From Nemertoderma westbladi (lineage: Eukaryota; Xenacoelomorpha; Nemertodermatida; Nemertodermatidae): 40,133 bases of DNA. The translations under genes were made by a program, and so were the position numbers. Below the pieces are notes generated by a model. It was not told the origin of the DNA, made no database searches, and saw only the letters and a list, made by a program, of their open reading frames with translations. The stretch's first letter is position 1, and each line of letters starts with the position of its first letter. Positions 13,901 to 25,900 of the stretch are shown piece after piece. The stretch covers positions 1 to 40,133 of the forward strand of contig JAUCBJ010007313.1 of assembly GCA_032718475.1 (NCBI GenBank), given 5' to 3'.

Positions 13901-16900
13901 GGCTAAACCAAGCTCTGGGTAGACCTTGGAAACGACTTGCCTCTTCACACTGACATTGCTTCGTGCGATATTGCTCTCATACCGTATATTAAATAATACA
14001 TATAGTAGCGTGATGTCCCTTTAACAGTAGCGTATAACGCAAAATAAATCTGTTAAACCCTTTGACCATCTGTAATTCTAGTCGATTAAGATATCGCGGC
14101 ACCCACCGATATACTTGAAAGACAAATTCTAGAATCAGTGGTTAACGTCCCCAGACAAGTTCTGGAATAAATCGGTGCCCATCTCAAATATTAATTATTT
14201 AATATTTGCAAATCTAATAAATCAAAATCTGTAAATTCAGATCCTTCAACAATTCTAGTCAATTAAGATATCGTAGCATTTACCGATATTCTTAAAAAAG
14301 ACAATTGTCATAGAATTAAGGATCTTGTGTCCCTAGACATGTTCTAGAATCAAAATATGTCCATTTAATTATCAAATAATAAAATTTCAGGGAATAAATT
14401 TAAATTCATGCCTTTTAATGAATTTAATAAATTGCCATTTTTACGCAATTTATAACATTCCCAAAATTCCATTAATTAATAGATCAAGGGAGCGGAGATT
14501 TATCTTATTATGCATATGAGTGTGCGAAAGTCACCCAAACATAGTCAATAGCCGATAAAATTCATAAAGTCATGTATAGAACAGAACATTGACTATTAAA
14601 GAATACTATTAAATAACATCCCAGATCTGTATGCATTGGAACTACCCTAATTCTACCGCTAGCTTTGCATAATGTCACCATAGCAACAACCACGATAGAA
14701 TTAGAATTGAGTTAAAAGAACAATAGAAAGCTTGTCCCATTGAATAGCATAGGGAATAAATAGCGCACTACTAGTATCCAAGGATACATAATAATACAGT
14801 GACATTCTGGAAGGCATTGACTAACGGACAAATGGCCCGAATGTGCGTAGTTGTGACCAGTTGTGTGGTATTTGTGAGTTTATAGGTGAATGTTACTGCT
14901 AAAGTGTGTTTACAGTAGCTAGTCGCAATCGTAAAAGTAACCTAACTCTCCAAGGAATACCTGAAGTACATCTAAGCCTTTGGGACGGACAGTTGAGTGA
15001 CTTGTGCCGGTTATCGTTGTCGTTGTACGGCTACGTCGTTGGCGAAAGTATAGCGACAGCGGTACATCGGCGCTGAGAATCTCATACTGTCCGGGGGCAA
15101 GGGAGAAATAGGCAGCGACGCCCGCTCGCCTAACAATATATAAACTCATTATAATATTGGTGAACTCGTATAGCAGATATGACTGAATTAATAGAAGATG
15201 ATCTTGGTATCAGGGAGAGATATACTCTACCTTTACAAGCGTTTGTCGATAGCTTGATACGCGGCGACGCTGATCCAACTACTACGGAGGACGATGGTCG
15301 TTATATCGAACCGCCAATGTCCCAGGAGCAACTTACGCGTGAATTGGACTATAGAAAATTCACTGCTCGCTATACACATCGTAATGGTACGTATATGGAC
15401 TTCTTGACCACTGGTCATCCTATTGATTTACACGACACCGACGATGTCGATACCGAAAGGGAAATGGTTTTATTTAAATATCATACCCAGCGGAGTCGAA
15501 ACGATAAATCGAGAATAGAACACGAGAACTCTATTCGAAATCAACTCGAAGGATAGAACGTGGAAGAAGGTTGATGCGAACAAATAAAGGAGAACCACTG
15601 GAGAAAAGACATGGGTTAATGTCCAGGGTCCATAATGTGAATAGTTTTCCCCGGGGCACGGGTGCTCGCGGGCGGTCTCCTTCGGGAGGCTGTAACTTTC
15701 CCTTCCTTCATCGTTTTCCTGTAATTATTGTGATCAGTGTCACAATTAAAAGGCAGGAATGAATGATGATGTGACGGAAAACACATCCATTGTGGTATCT
15801 TATGGATACTATCGTATATCCTCCCTCCTCGCTACTCCTCTTACCCTCTTATATGTTGTTACTAAAGATACGACATATTTCATCCCACCTTCTCTTCCAA
15901 CGTGCTCGGAGCTTCGGGAAACGAGCACTAAACCTCCCATCCCTTACTGTTCATCTGGATGCTAATATTAGTGTCCGCACCTCCTGTCCATGTCATATTC
16001 TGTTGATATTTATGATATCAACTTCCACCCTCTCGTTCTTGATTAGATAATCAGCCACTTCCTAATTTCCTCAAGTCCACAACCGTGAAACAAGGACTGA
16101 AAGGACACGAGGATAGTTTGTGAACAACTGGTACCATTATGTGTCATAAATCTGGTTGTTCACCTCCCTTAATGATTGGGGATATAAATCTTATGTAGAA
16201 CAACTGAGGCAAACATATCCTTGAACTGGTTGTTCCCTCATCACACTGGGGATAAATTCAGTTGGAGATAGTCCTCGAATGTAACAATCCTCCTACTGAG
16301 ATCGTATTTCGGAATATTTCTGAATACGACATAGGTCTTCCCCTGCTCTTTACCACTACCATCACTGTCACTGTCGGAAAACATATTGGGCATACAACAG
16401 GAATATGGAGAACATTCCATACCCTTTCGTTGATACTCAGCTGATTGCTCCTTGGGCCGAAGGCCGAGGTTTCTTTCGCACTATGTATGCCAATACACCC
16501 AGCGACATTACTAAAGTACAACGGACGTCCATCGGACATCTTGCCTTTCAAGAATATGGATGGAACTTCAAAGTTGGAAATCCTATCAATTACCAGCAGG
16601 TATATGGAGATCATTACTCCCGTTTATATTTTGACGGACCATTAACTGCGCCTGGTGCAGTATATAGCTTTATGAGTGTTCCACTTCGCCCTTCCTTAGC
16701 TATATACACGATCTTTGAAAACGCAGCACTTGCCGGTTGGCTAGCCGATGTGTGCAGTCGTACCATACGCGCTCACCCGTTAATACTTGGAACTAAACTC
16801 GCCAAGTTAGACGAACATAATAAGTTCATACGTTTCGAATGTTTCCGGTGCTTTCTGACTCCGTTCCGTAACGTCAATAGTCAGTTCAAGGACCGCGCGC

Positions 16901-19900
16901 TGACCAAACTCAGTCTGAGAGACTCGGCTGCGGAGAAACTGAGTAGCGCTGGATTTGCCGTGTTTCAAGACGTTTGTATACAGAACTCACATTCATCTGT
17001 TATACAAAGACCCCGAATACCTACAGGTTATTCTGTCGTGGAAATACAGACAGTGGATCCACTTACTGAGACAGACGCACCCACTTCGTCTATACAACTG
17101 GAGGATGAACCAGTGTGCTTGGAATCAGAAGCGATTCAGCCTACAACTTCCTGGAGCAGTGACAATGATTATGTCATAGAGTGGTATCAAGGTCCACAGC
17201 GTCTCACAGCGTACGATTATCGACACGCCAACTACGTTTCTCGAAAACGTTGTCGATTATGCGCATCGAGAGACCACTTCATTCCTCTAGACTCGAGCGT
17301 ACCTTGTTCCTATTTCCTCGAACAACCGATGATGGAAATATATTGTGCTTATTGCCGGCTTAATAACTCTCATATATTTGCCGTCTGCCCACAATTTATG
17401 ACTCAATGTCACTACTGTCAATTTAAAGGACATGAAAGTTACAATTGTCCCTTTAATCGCGATTTAGAGAGCGTAGACGAGATGATCACCCTGCGATACA
17501 TCCGAGCTTGGGAAGCGAATGCCGATTTACATTGCGAATCCCGACATCGCTATTACCCTGGACGAGCTTACGAGGGAGTTTACGCGTTCCATCCTTATCT
17601 ATTCGCGTCGATTGAACAGAAAACACGCGTACCAAGTTACGAGTTAATGAAGCGTGTTGGTGAGTGTATTTCCACCAAGTTTGTCAGGAAATACCTTAGA
17701 AACGTTAACCCTAATGATATAACCACATATCACCTGATCAATTTTATCCGTCAGGAAGCCTGAGTATGGCGACATCTTTGTGAACTCGCATCCTGAACTA
17801 CAGGAAATATCTCGGCGACCATATGAATATCGAACCCGAGAACGCGAGCTGGAGAGAACCATTAAACCGAGAAAGTTCCTCACCACTCACGGTCCACCCA
17901 CCGTTAGTGTCCAGACGACCCGTCAAGGACCCGTAGGAGCTGCTGTCTTGAGACGCGCTCTAAAGGCCGTTAGACCTCACTCCACTGAGGTTGATATTAA
18001 TCAACCAGGTACTTCGACCGGCGGGTATACCGATCGTAACCCTGCACCTTCTGATGCAATTATATTGCACCCTTCGCCTAGGAGCTACAGCCCTCCTCGT
18101 AAAGTGGCTCGCCCCAAAGAGAAAATGACTCTTGCTAGCTTTAAAAAACTGCATAAACGCCGTCCGCGCAAGAAAGACTAACTGTTTAGAGTATTTATGT
18201 ATATTAGAAATTGTGATTTTGTATATTTTATAGACTTAAATCCCATTTTCTGGGAGCGGTGTAAAAGCTTTTGTGGAATAACTGATTCGTTTGCCTTGCT
18301 AACCAGTTCCCCCCCCAGTCGCTAGAATACTCTAAAAAGGGATATATAACTCAAATAGCACAAGCTACCGGCTGATTGGCTGATTCGCTGTGCGAAGGGA
18401 TCTGGGCTACGTTTGATTGTCCAACTAGCTTGGGAAAGTATCTCCCAATAGAATTTGAGTTGATTTTGATTTCGACCTATCACAGGTCTACTGAACTGAA
18501 TTTTCCTATCGTTATGCTCTTTCTCTGTGTTGGGTGGAAGCCTTTGTAAATAAGGTTATTCTTATCAGTTTTCAGTGTTGTTGGTCTTTCTTTCCTGAGC
18601 CAGGAGAGAACGGCTTGTAAATATTTTGTGCTTTTCTGTTTTAGTCTAACACTAGTAGGCTTAATTATAAAGGGCATATATCCGTTATCACAACAATCAA
18701 CAACTCAAAACAAACTAATGAACTTAACGCACACTGAATCACTGTGCATACTTTTATATTGTTATACTGCTATTTACTGTCAGTTCTTCATAATATGGTT
18801 GATGAATTATTATATTTGGAATAACGATAAATAACCCCGAAACCCAATATTCTTGATATACCGAAGGTAAGAGAGAAAGGTTACATATAACGATTGTGAC
18901 TTATGTTAAAGTGGTTTGAAGTGAATCTAATGTTATTTGATAGACCCTACATGATTCGGTCCGTGTTCCTTTTATATGTGACTAAAATCAGTGAAGATCG
19001 GCAGATCAGTGTGCAGTATTGTGCAGCATTGTGTATGAGTGAGACTGATAACGAAGCATTTCCTAAAGAATGCGCCATATATGTGAATTATAACTAAGCC
19101 ATATCGTTGTGAGTAGTTTAAGTCATAACTCTGTTTATATAGATAGAGCGCCACGTCCTAAAGGAACTGTTAATATTCCCCGAAGGTAAATAATATTGTC
19201 AGAGATTATATAATACTGTCAGTCGAATAATACATTAGGCTTACATAGCAATAAGATTAAGCCGTCGAACCCAATCTCCCGGGTATATCCAGCGGGTGAA
19301 TGATCGCGCACAGATTGGTTTCGACTAGTGTAGTGAATTAAATACTTGTCATAGACTAAAAGTGATTTATTATCTAGAAGACATCATAATTTGGCGGGTT
19401 AAACTGCCAAAGGTCTAAAAGCGCGAACAGATATTGTTAGTAATAAATCATCTACGTTGGTAGAACAAGGATGATAAAGTGCTATATTGCTTATAAAGCT
19501 ATAGATAGGCCTATGATAAAGTGATAAAAGGACAATAAAGCGATTCGGAGAGCGATTCGATAACATATTGGTTCAATGTCAACCCTGTAAGTAATTCCCT
19601 ATACTGACTGCTTACAGACATTTGGCCTTGTCACTCCCCCTTTTTTTATAAAAAGGTAACAACTTTAAAGATTAACAAAATAAATTCAATTCAATTAATA
19701 TTGCTTGAAGGGATTCCTATTGGTTTGAGGGAATTTTTAAATTAAATAATTTAAGCAATTTAATTTAATTTCGCCAATAATTATTTTACAATTGATTAAG
19801 GCGGCAGTGTGTGTGCCGCCCATGGAGTTCAAAAGTGAAAGATTTAAAAAGTGCGAAAATACTTAAAGGCGGCAGTGTGTCGCCTTTTAGGGTAGGATAA

Positions 19901-22900
19901 GTAATAATATGGTTTATCATCTTTATATAAAAATCTCTGGTACGAGAAGAAAATAATCCTTGGTCCGATCAAATAATTTATTTTTCTTGGTCCATTGGGA
20001 GGAAAAATTTATGTAATTTATCTTTGTTACGCAAAGGGTTTTAAAGGCGAGATTTATTTTCAATAAAATAAATTATGATGACAACTTTAATGACTGAATT
20101 AATGACTCACTGATACAAATCCTTAGAGAATATGGGACAGTTGTCGTTCTGATCTGCTACATTTATAGTAACTGTTGTTGTTCCTGTAAGTATCTTTGGT
20201 GTTGTCTGATCTCTTTCAACCCCCTTATCCTTCGCTATTACCTTAAATGTTATCTGTAAAGGAAGACACAAATATGGTGTTGGGTATAGGGCAGGCCGAA
20301 AAATAGGTAGGCTGAAATATAGAGATGTAGGCCGAAATATAGAGATATAGGTAGGCCGAAAAATAGAGATATAGGTAGGCCGAAATATAGAGATATAGGC
20401 GGAAAAATAGCGATATAGGTAGGCCGAAAAATTGAGATATAGGTAGAAATATAGAGATATAGGCTTAAACATAAAGATATTCGTACGCCGAAAGATATAG
20501 GTAGGCCGAAATATAGATATATAGGCCGAAAAATAGAGATATAGGTAGGCCGAAAAATAGAGATACAGGCCGAAATATAGAGATATAGGTAGGCCGAAAA
20601 ATGGAGATATAGGTAGAAATATAGAGATATAGGCTTAAACATAAAGATATTCGTACGCCGAAAGATATAGGTAGGCCGAAATATAGAGATATAGGCCGAA
20701 AAATAGAGATATAGGTAGGCCGAAAAATAGAGATACAGGCCGAAATATAGAGATATAGGTAGGCCGAAAAATGGAGATATAGGTAGAAATATAGAGATAT
20801 AGGTAGGCCGAAAAATAGAGATACAGGCCGAAATATAGAGATATAGGTAGGCCGAAAAATGGAGATATAGGCCGAAAAATAGAGATATAGGTAGGCCGAA
20901 ATATAGAGATATAGGCGGAAAAATAGCGATATAGGTAGGCCGAAAAATTGAGATATAGGTAGAAATATAGAGATATAGGCTTAAACATAAAGATATTCGT
21001 ACGCCGAAAGATATAGGTAGCTCGAAACATAGAGATATAGGCCGAAAAATAGAGATGTAGGCGGAAAAATAGAGATATAGGTAGGCCGAAAAATAGATAT
21101 ATGTAGGCCGAAACATAAAGATATAAGTAGACCTAAACATACAGATTTAGGTGGAAAAATAGAGATATAGGTAGGCCGAAACATAGAGATATAGGTAGGC
21201 CGAAACATAGAGATACAGGCCGAAATATAGAGATATAGGTAGGCCGAAAAATGGAGATATAGGTAGAAATATAGAGATATAGGCTTAAACATAAAGATAT
21301 TCGTACGCCGAAAGATATAGGTAGGCCGAAATATAGAGATATAGGTAGGCCGAAACATAGAGATATAGGTAGGCCGAAACATAGAGATATAGGTAGGCCG
21401 AAACATAGAGATACAGGCCGAAACATAGAGATATAGGTAGGCCGAAAAATAGAGATACAGGCCGAAATATAGAGATATAGGTAGGCCGAAAAATGGAGAT
21501 ATAGGTAGAAATATAGAGATATAGGCTTAAACATAAAGATATTCGTACGCCGAAAGATATAGGTAGGTCGAAACATAGAGATATAGGCCGAAAAATAGAG
21601 ATATAGGCGGAAAAATAGAGATATATGTAGGCCGAAAAATAGATATATGTAGGCCGAAACATAAAGATATAAGTAGGCCTAAACATACAGATTTAGGTGG
21701 AAAAATAGAGATATAGGTAGGCCGAAACATAGAGATATAGGTAGGCCGAAACATAGAGATATAGGCGGAAAAATAGAGATATAGGTAGGCCGAAAAATTG
21801 AGATACAGGCCGAAATATAGAGATATAGGTAGGCCGAAAAATGGAGATATAGGTAGAAATATAGAGATATAGGCTTAAACATAAAGATATTCGTACGCCG
21901 AAAGATATAGGTAGGCCGAAACAGATATATAGGCCAAAAAATAGAGATATGGGTAGGCCGAAAAATAGAGATATAGGTAGGCCGAAACATAGAGATATAG
22001 GTGGAAAAATAGAGATATAGGTAGGCCGAAAAATAGATATAAGTAGGCCTAAACATACAGATATAGGTATGCTGAAAGATGAATAGGTAGGCCGAAACAT
22101 ACGTAGGCCGAAGATATAGGCCGAAACTAGATATATAGATGGCCGAAACATAGAGATATTGTTGACCGAAAACAGAAAAGGCTCTAATTCCAAATTAGTT
22201 TTAGTTTAAAATAAAAAAATGTGAAAATTAACCTTTTTTTCTTCTTCGTAATCCAACAACCCTGGTCCAGCTCTTAGATAACCATCAGCTGTCATATAGA
22301 ACACCTCATTGGCTCGCACACCGTCCAATGAGGTGGAGTCAATACTGTACTCAACCTAAAAATATTCATAATAAATTTGTTTAAATTATTACTATATATT
22401 AAGAAACTCCCTTGTTTATTGGAATCCGATAAACTCAGACATAATATATAGTTGAATTAGAAATGAACTCAGATAAGATGTATGTCAGTGTGTTGGATAA
22501 TTGGATATTTAATTGGTCTATGGTGTTTTGTAGTTTGTGAGGCTTAAAGACTCTAATGTATTTTAGATTAACTCGATAAGACAGGATGTATGTAATGTAG
22601 CACTTTATACGACATAAAATGGTATTATTTTATACAACACTTAAAGATACTTTATGAAACGGGTGAATGATTTAGCCAAGATAAAAATATGTTAATAACG
22701 AAATTGACATTGGTCATGTATTTGCTTTTACTTATGCATACTTTTACTGAATAGGTGAGTAACCTGTGAGTTGACGTGTCCAGGTTTATCAGCATCCGTA
22801 GCAACGAGAGGCAGAACCAAAGACGAGACAGGTCGGTTCTCCTGCACAGACTTTGTGAAGGTAGTCAGTCCAAAATCGGGTGTGTTGTCGTTGATATCCT

Positions 22901-25900
22901 TGAGAATAACTTGTACTGTAACATCGGTTGTTTGCTGGTTAGGTGGAGTACCTTTGTCCTTGGCCTGTATCTTAAGGTTGTAGACTTCAATCTAGGGAGC
23001 CAATGAAATCAGGAAATTAGTAAAATTAGGCATAAAAATACTACCCATTTTTTTCAAAGCACCAAAATGTAACTGGTAAACTTAACCGTAAGTGCTACTC
23101 TATGCCTAGGCTAAGGGCGTACGGTACACACAGGTATGGGGACAGGGATATAATTTCGAATCTGGAATCTTTTAAGCAATTTTTATGTGAATTTTTGGTT
23201 TCGGGTTGACCAACTAAATCAACAAAAATAAAACTGACTCAAATTTACAAAAATATTATGTCAGCCTGCGTTTCCAAATTGGACAGATTTGAAATCAACA
23301 TTACCGAACCGGTATGTGCAGTCCTACGGTAAAGATGACTAATTTATTTATATGCTAAAAAAAAGTAAATTTTCTTCGGCCGCTAGGCCTGGGATTACGC
23401 ACAAAGTCTGACGACTTATTTCCAGTGCGGTCCCCCCACAACTTTACTCACCAGAGGAAACTCAGTACTCATTTAGCTACTATTTAAGAATGCAAGGCAG
23501 AGATGCGCCCTGGTTGGGACCTTTAAAGCATTCGTGCCGAAACGAAAACTGCCCTGGCCCATGTGAGGCTCGAACCCACGACCTATAGGAGATATGAATT
23601 CAATGCAACCACTACACCAAGGTGGAACCTACATCGATGTACAAGGCTGGGATAACTCCCTCTTGAAATGACTCCCTAATCATCTCAGCCTAGGCTGAAA
23701 ACACTCCCCTTTGGCTGAGATGACTCCCCTTTGGCTGAGATGACTCCCCTTAGGCTGAGAACACTCCCCTTAGGCTGAGATGACTCCCCTTAGGCTGAGA
23801 TGACTCCCCTTAGGCTGAGAACACTCCCCTTAGGCTGAGATGACTCCCCTTAGGCTGAGATGACTCCCCTTAGGCTGAGATGACTCCCCTTAGGCTGAGA
23901 TGACTCCCCTTAGGCTGAGATGACTACCCTTAGGCTGAGATGACTCCCCTTAGGCTGAGATGACTCCCCTTAGGCTGAGATGACTCCCCTTAGGCTGAGA
24001 TGACTCCCCTTAGGCTGAGATGACTCCCCTTAGGCTGAGATGACTCCCCTTAGGCTGAGATGACTCCCCCTTAGGCTGAGATGACTCCCCCTTAGGCTGA
24101 GATGACTCCCCCTTAGGCTGAGATGACTCCCCTTAGGCTGAGATGACTCCCCTAATTGAGTTATAGTTCATATCCATACCTGTGGTATTTTCATATATTG
24201 CAAAAAACTGTAACCTATGTTATTAGTTATTGTTTACTAGTTATTGTTTTGGTTAGAAAAGCCCGCCACTTTAACCTGTTCCTTTCCGTTAATTAAGAAA
24301 TCTAGGGAAAAAACTGGGCAGTGTTTTAGACTGAAAAGACTGGATGTTTGGTTAGGAGTTATCTCAGCCTGTTACACCGGATCGCTTGTTTATTGTTATT
24401 ATTACGGTTTTTATTCCCCGGACTTACCTTCTCCCTATCCAACTCGTCGGCCACTGTCGCGAACTTGACTCTGAATTCTCCGGTGGTCTTATCGATGGCG
24501 AACTGATCGAATCGCGGGTCGCCGCCCACAATAAAGTATTCAACGGCCCCGAAAGCGTTAGAAGTTCCATCGTCGTCTAAATCCGTCGCTTTTATGTTTG
24601 TCGTTATTGAGAATACTGAAAGCGGAGTTGATAATAAATTATTTTTTGACCCTGAACTTACCGGACAATCTCATATAGTAAAGTGATATCCTAATATATA
24701 TTACCCACTGCCCATGTTACAATAGTTAATCAATGTTGATAATACTATGGTAATAGGGGCTACCTACACTGTACCCGTACACTACTACTATAAGAGGATT
24801 CACCCAGGGACTGCAGAAACTTATGTATTAAAAGCAAAATAAAACAATTTTCAATTTATAAACACGAAGTCTAGAACCCGAGCATTTTGCAGATGAGACT
24901 TCGTAGGAATTCACAAGGTTGGTTTGTAGGGAGTCACTGGACTGGTTCGAAACCAGCTCACAGCAATAATTTGTCAATAAATTCAAACCCATAAGGTCCC
25001 ATTAAAAATAACCTGGCTAAGCCATTCAAAATCAATAGCATAATATTATTATATCACTGAAGTATATCTCTAGAATATTATTTCAGAAAATGTAGCAAAT
25101 TATAGCGTTATGACCTTGTTTATTATATTTGGCTCGCTTCGCTCCTGTAATAAAGAAAACCCACTCGTTTATGTACTAAATTTCACAAAAGTAAGTAAAA
25201 TTTATATAAATTTTAATTGTTATTATTGTTATCCCCAACCCTGAAGAAGATGAACTTAAAAGTTATAAATAAAGTAAAACGTACAACTTGGATCGTCTTC
25301 GAATACGTGGGTGTATATATACGGGGTGTTCTCGAAGATAGGGGCATTGTCGTTGCAATCTGTGAGATCGACGGTGAGATGCCAATCGGTGCTGGTAGTA
25401 ACCGGAAGGACACTCTGGGTGCACTTCGGGGTCTGGCCACGGTCGCACGCCTAAATGAGTCACAGAGATAATGCGAGCAATTATTGGTTGAGCGGAATAA
25501 ACTATAGATTATGTGTGACAATGTTAACAGGACTGTTTGTACTGCAGAAATAAGTACAGCAATGAGTCTGGCTTTGTTGTTAGGAGTGTCAACTTACCCT
25601 AGCAACCAATGTGATAGCTTTGTTGTTTGGAGGGTCTCTGTCTAGATTCGCCTTGACCACGCTCAACTCTCCGGTGTTGGGTTCCAGGAAGAAGTAGTTT
25701 CCAGGGTTGCTAAGCAACTTATACTCTACGTCACTATTCCAACCGGCGTAGGGCGGTGTCAGGGTCAGATCCCTTGGTCGATCTTTATCAGTGGCAATAA
25801 ACTGTAAGGCAATAAATATATGGTAGTTTTATAAGTTGGGCATATGAAGAATAAAAAAAATCTAACCAAAAAACTAAACCAAGTGTATGACATTATTGTA

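Larger units (their letters stand above)
13528..15178 (+). other. Non-coding stretch between Gag-Pol and the 3' ORFs
   Basis: These 1.65 kb are A+T rich with no convincing reading frame. They contain an AATAAA at about 13825, a diverged direct repeat (14074-14388), a second copy of the polypurine octamer (14488-14495) and a TATATAAA (15137-15144) shortly before the 125-aa ORF. Confidence 0.75.
2084..19429 (+). mobile_element. Full-length BEL/Pao LTR retrotransposon, 17.3 kb, with extra 3' ORFs
   Basis: Two near-identical LTRs (2084-3252 and 18260-19429) begin TG, end CA and are flanked by the 5-bp direct repeat gatat. Between them lie a 2.2-kb leader, a 2696-codon Gag-Pol frame, and 4.7 kb containing at least three further frames. 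The protein order is Gag, zinc knuckles, protease, RT, RNase H, integrase and a C-terminal BEL domain, which identifies the BEL/Pao superfamily. Such elements commonly measure about 6-10 kb, so this one is very large. It lies in the intron between cadherin exons 17 and 18, antisense to that gene. Intact reading frames and closely matching LTRs point to a recent insertion that may still be active. Confidence 0.97.

Noticed and set aside
16405-18181. Envelope gene of the BEL element
   Set aside because: There is no signal peptide, transmembrane helix or furin-like site. The cysteines form zinc knuckles instead.
20250-22193. Long hydrophobic minus-strand frames rich in F, Y, I and S, resembling membrane proteins
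   Set aside because: They are translations of the 20-23-bp repeat in several frames at once. No start context, domain or splice logic supports them.
22771-23006. Plus-strand frames of 70-76 codons
   Set aside because: They lie antisense to cadherin exon 15, which has strong domain and splice support.
23560-23630. Functional tRNA gene
   Set aside because: A and B boxes are present, but the sequence is fused to a SINE body and the acceptor stem does not pair convincingly.
23690-24153. Possible CRISPR-like array
   Set aside because: The repeats are directly head to tail with no variable spacers, and the DNA is clearly from an animal.
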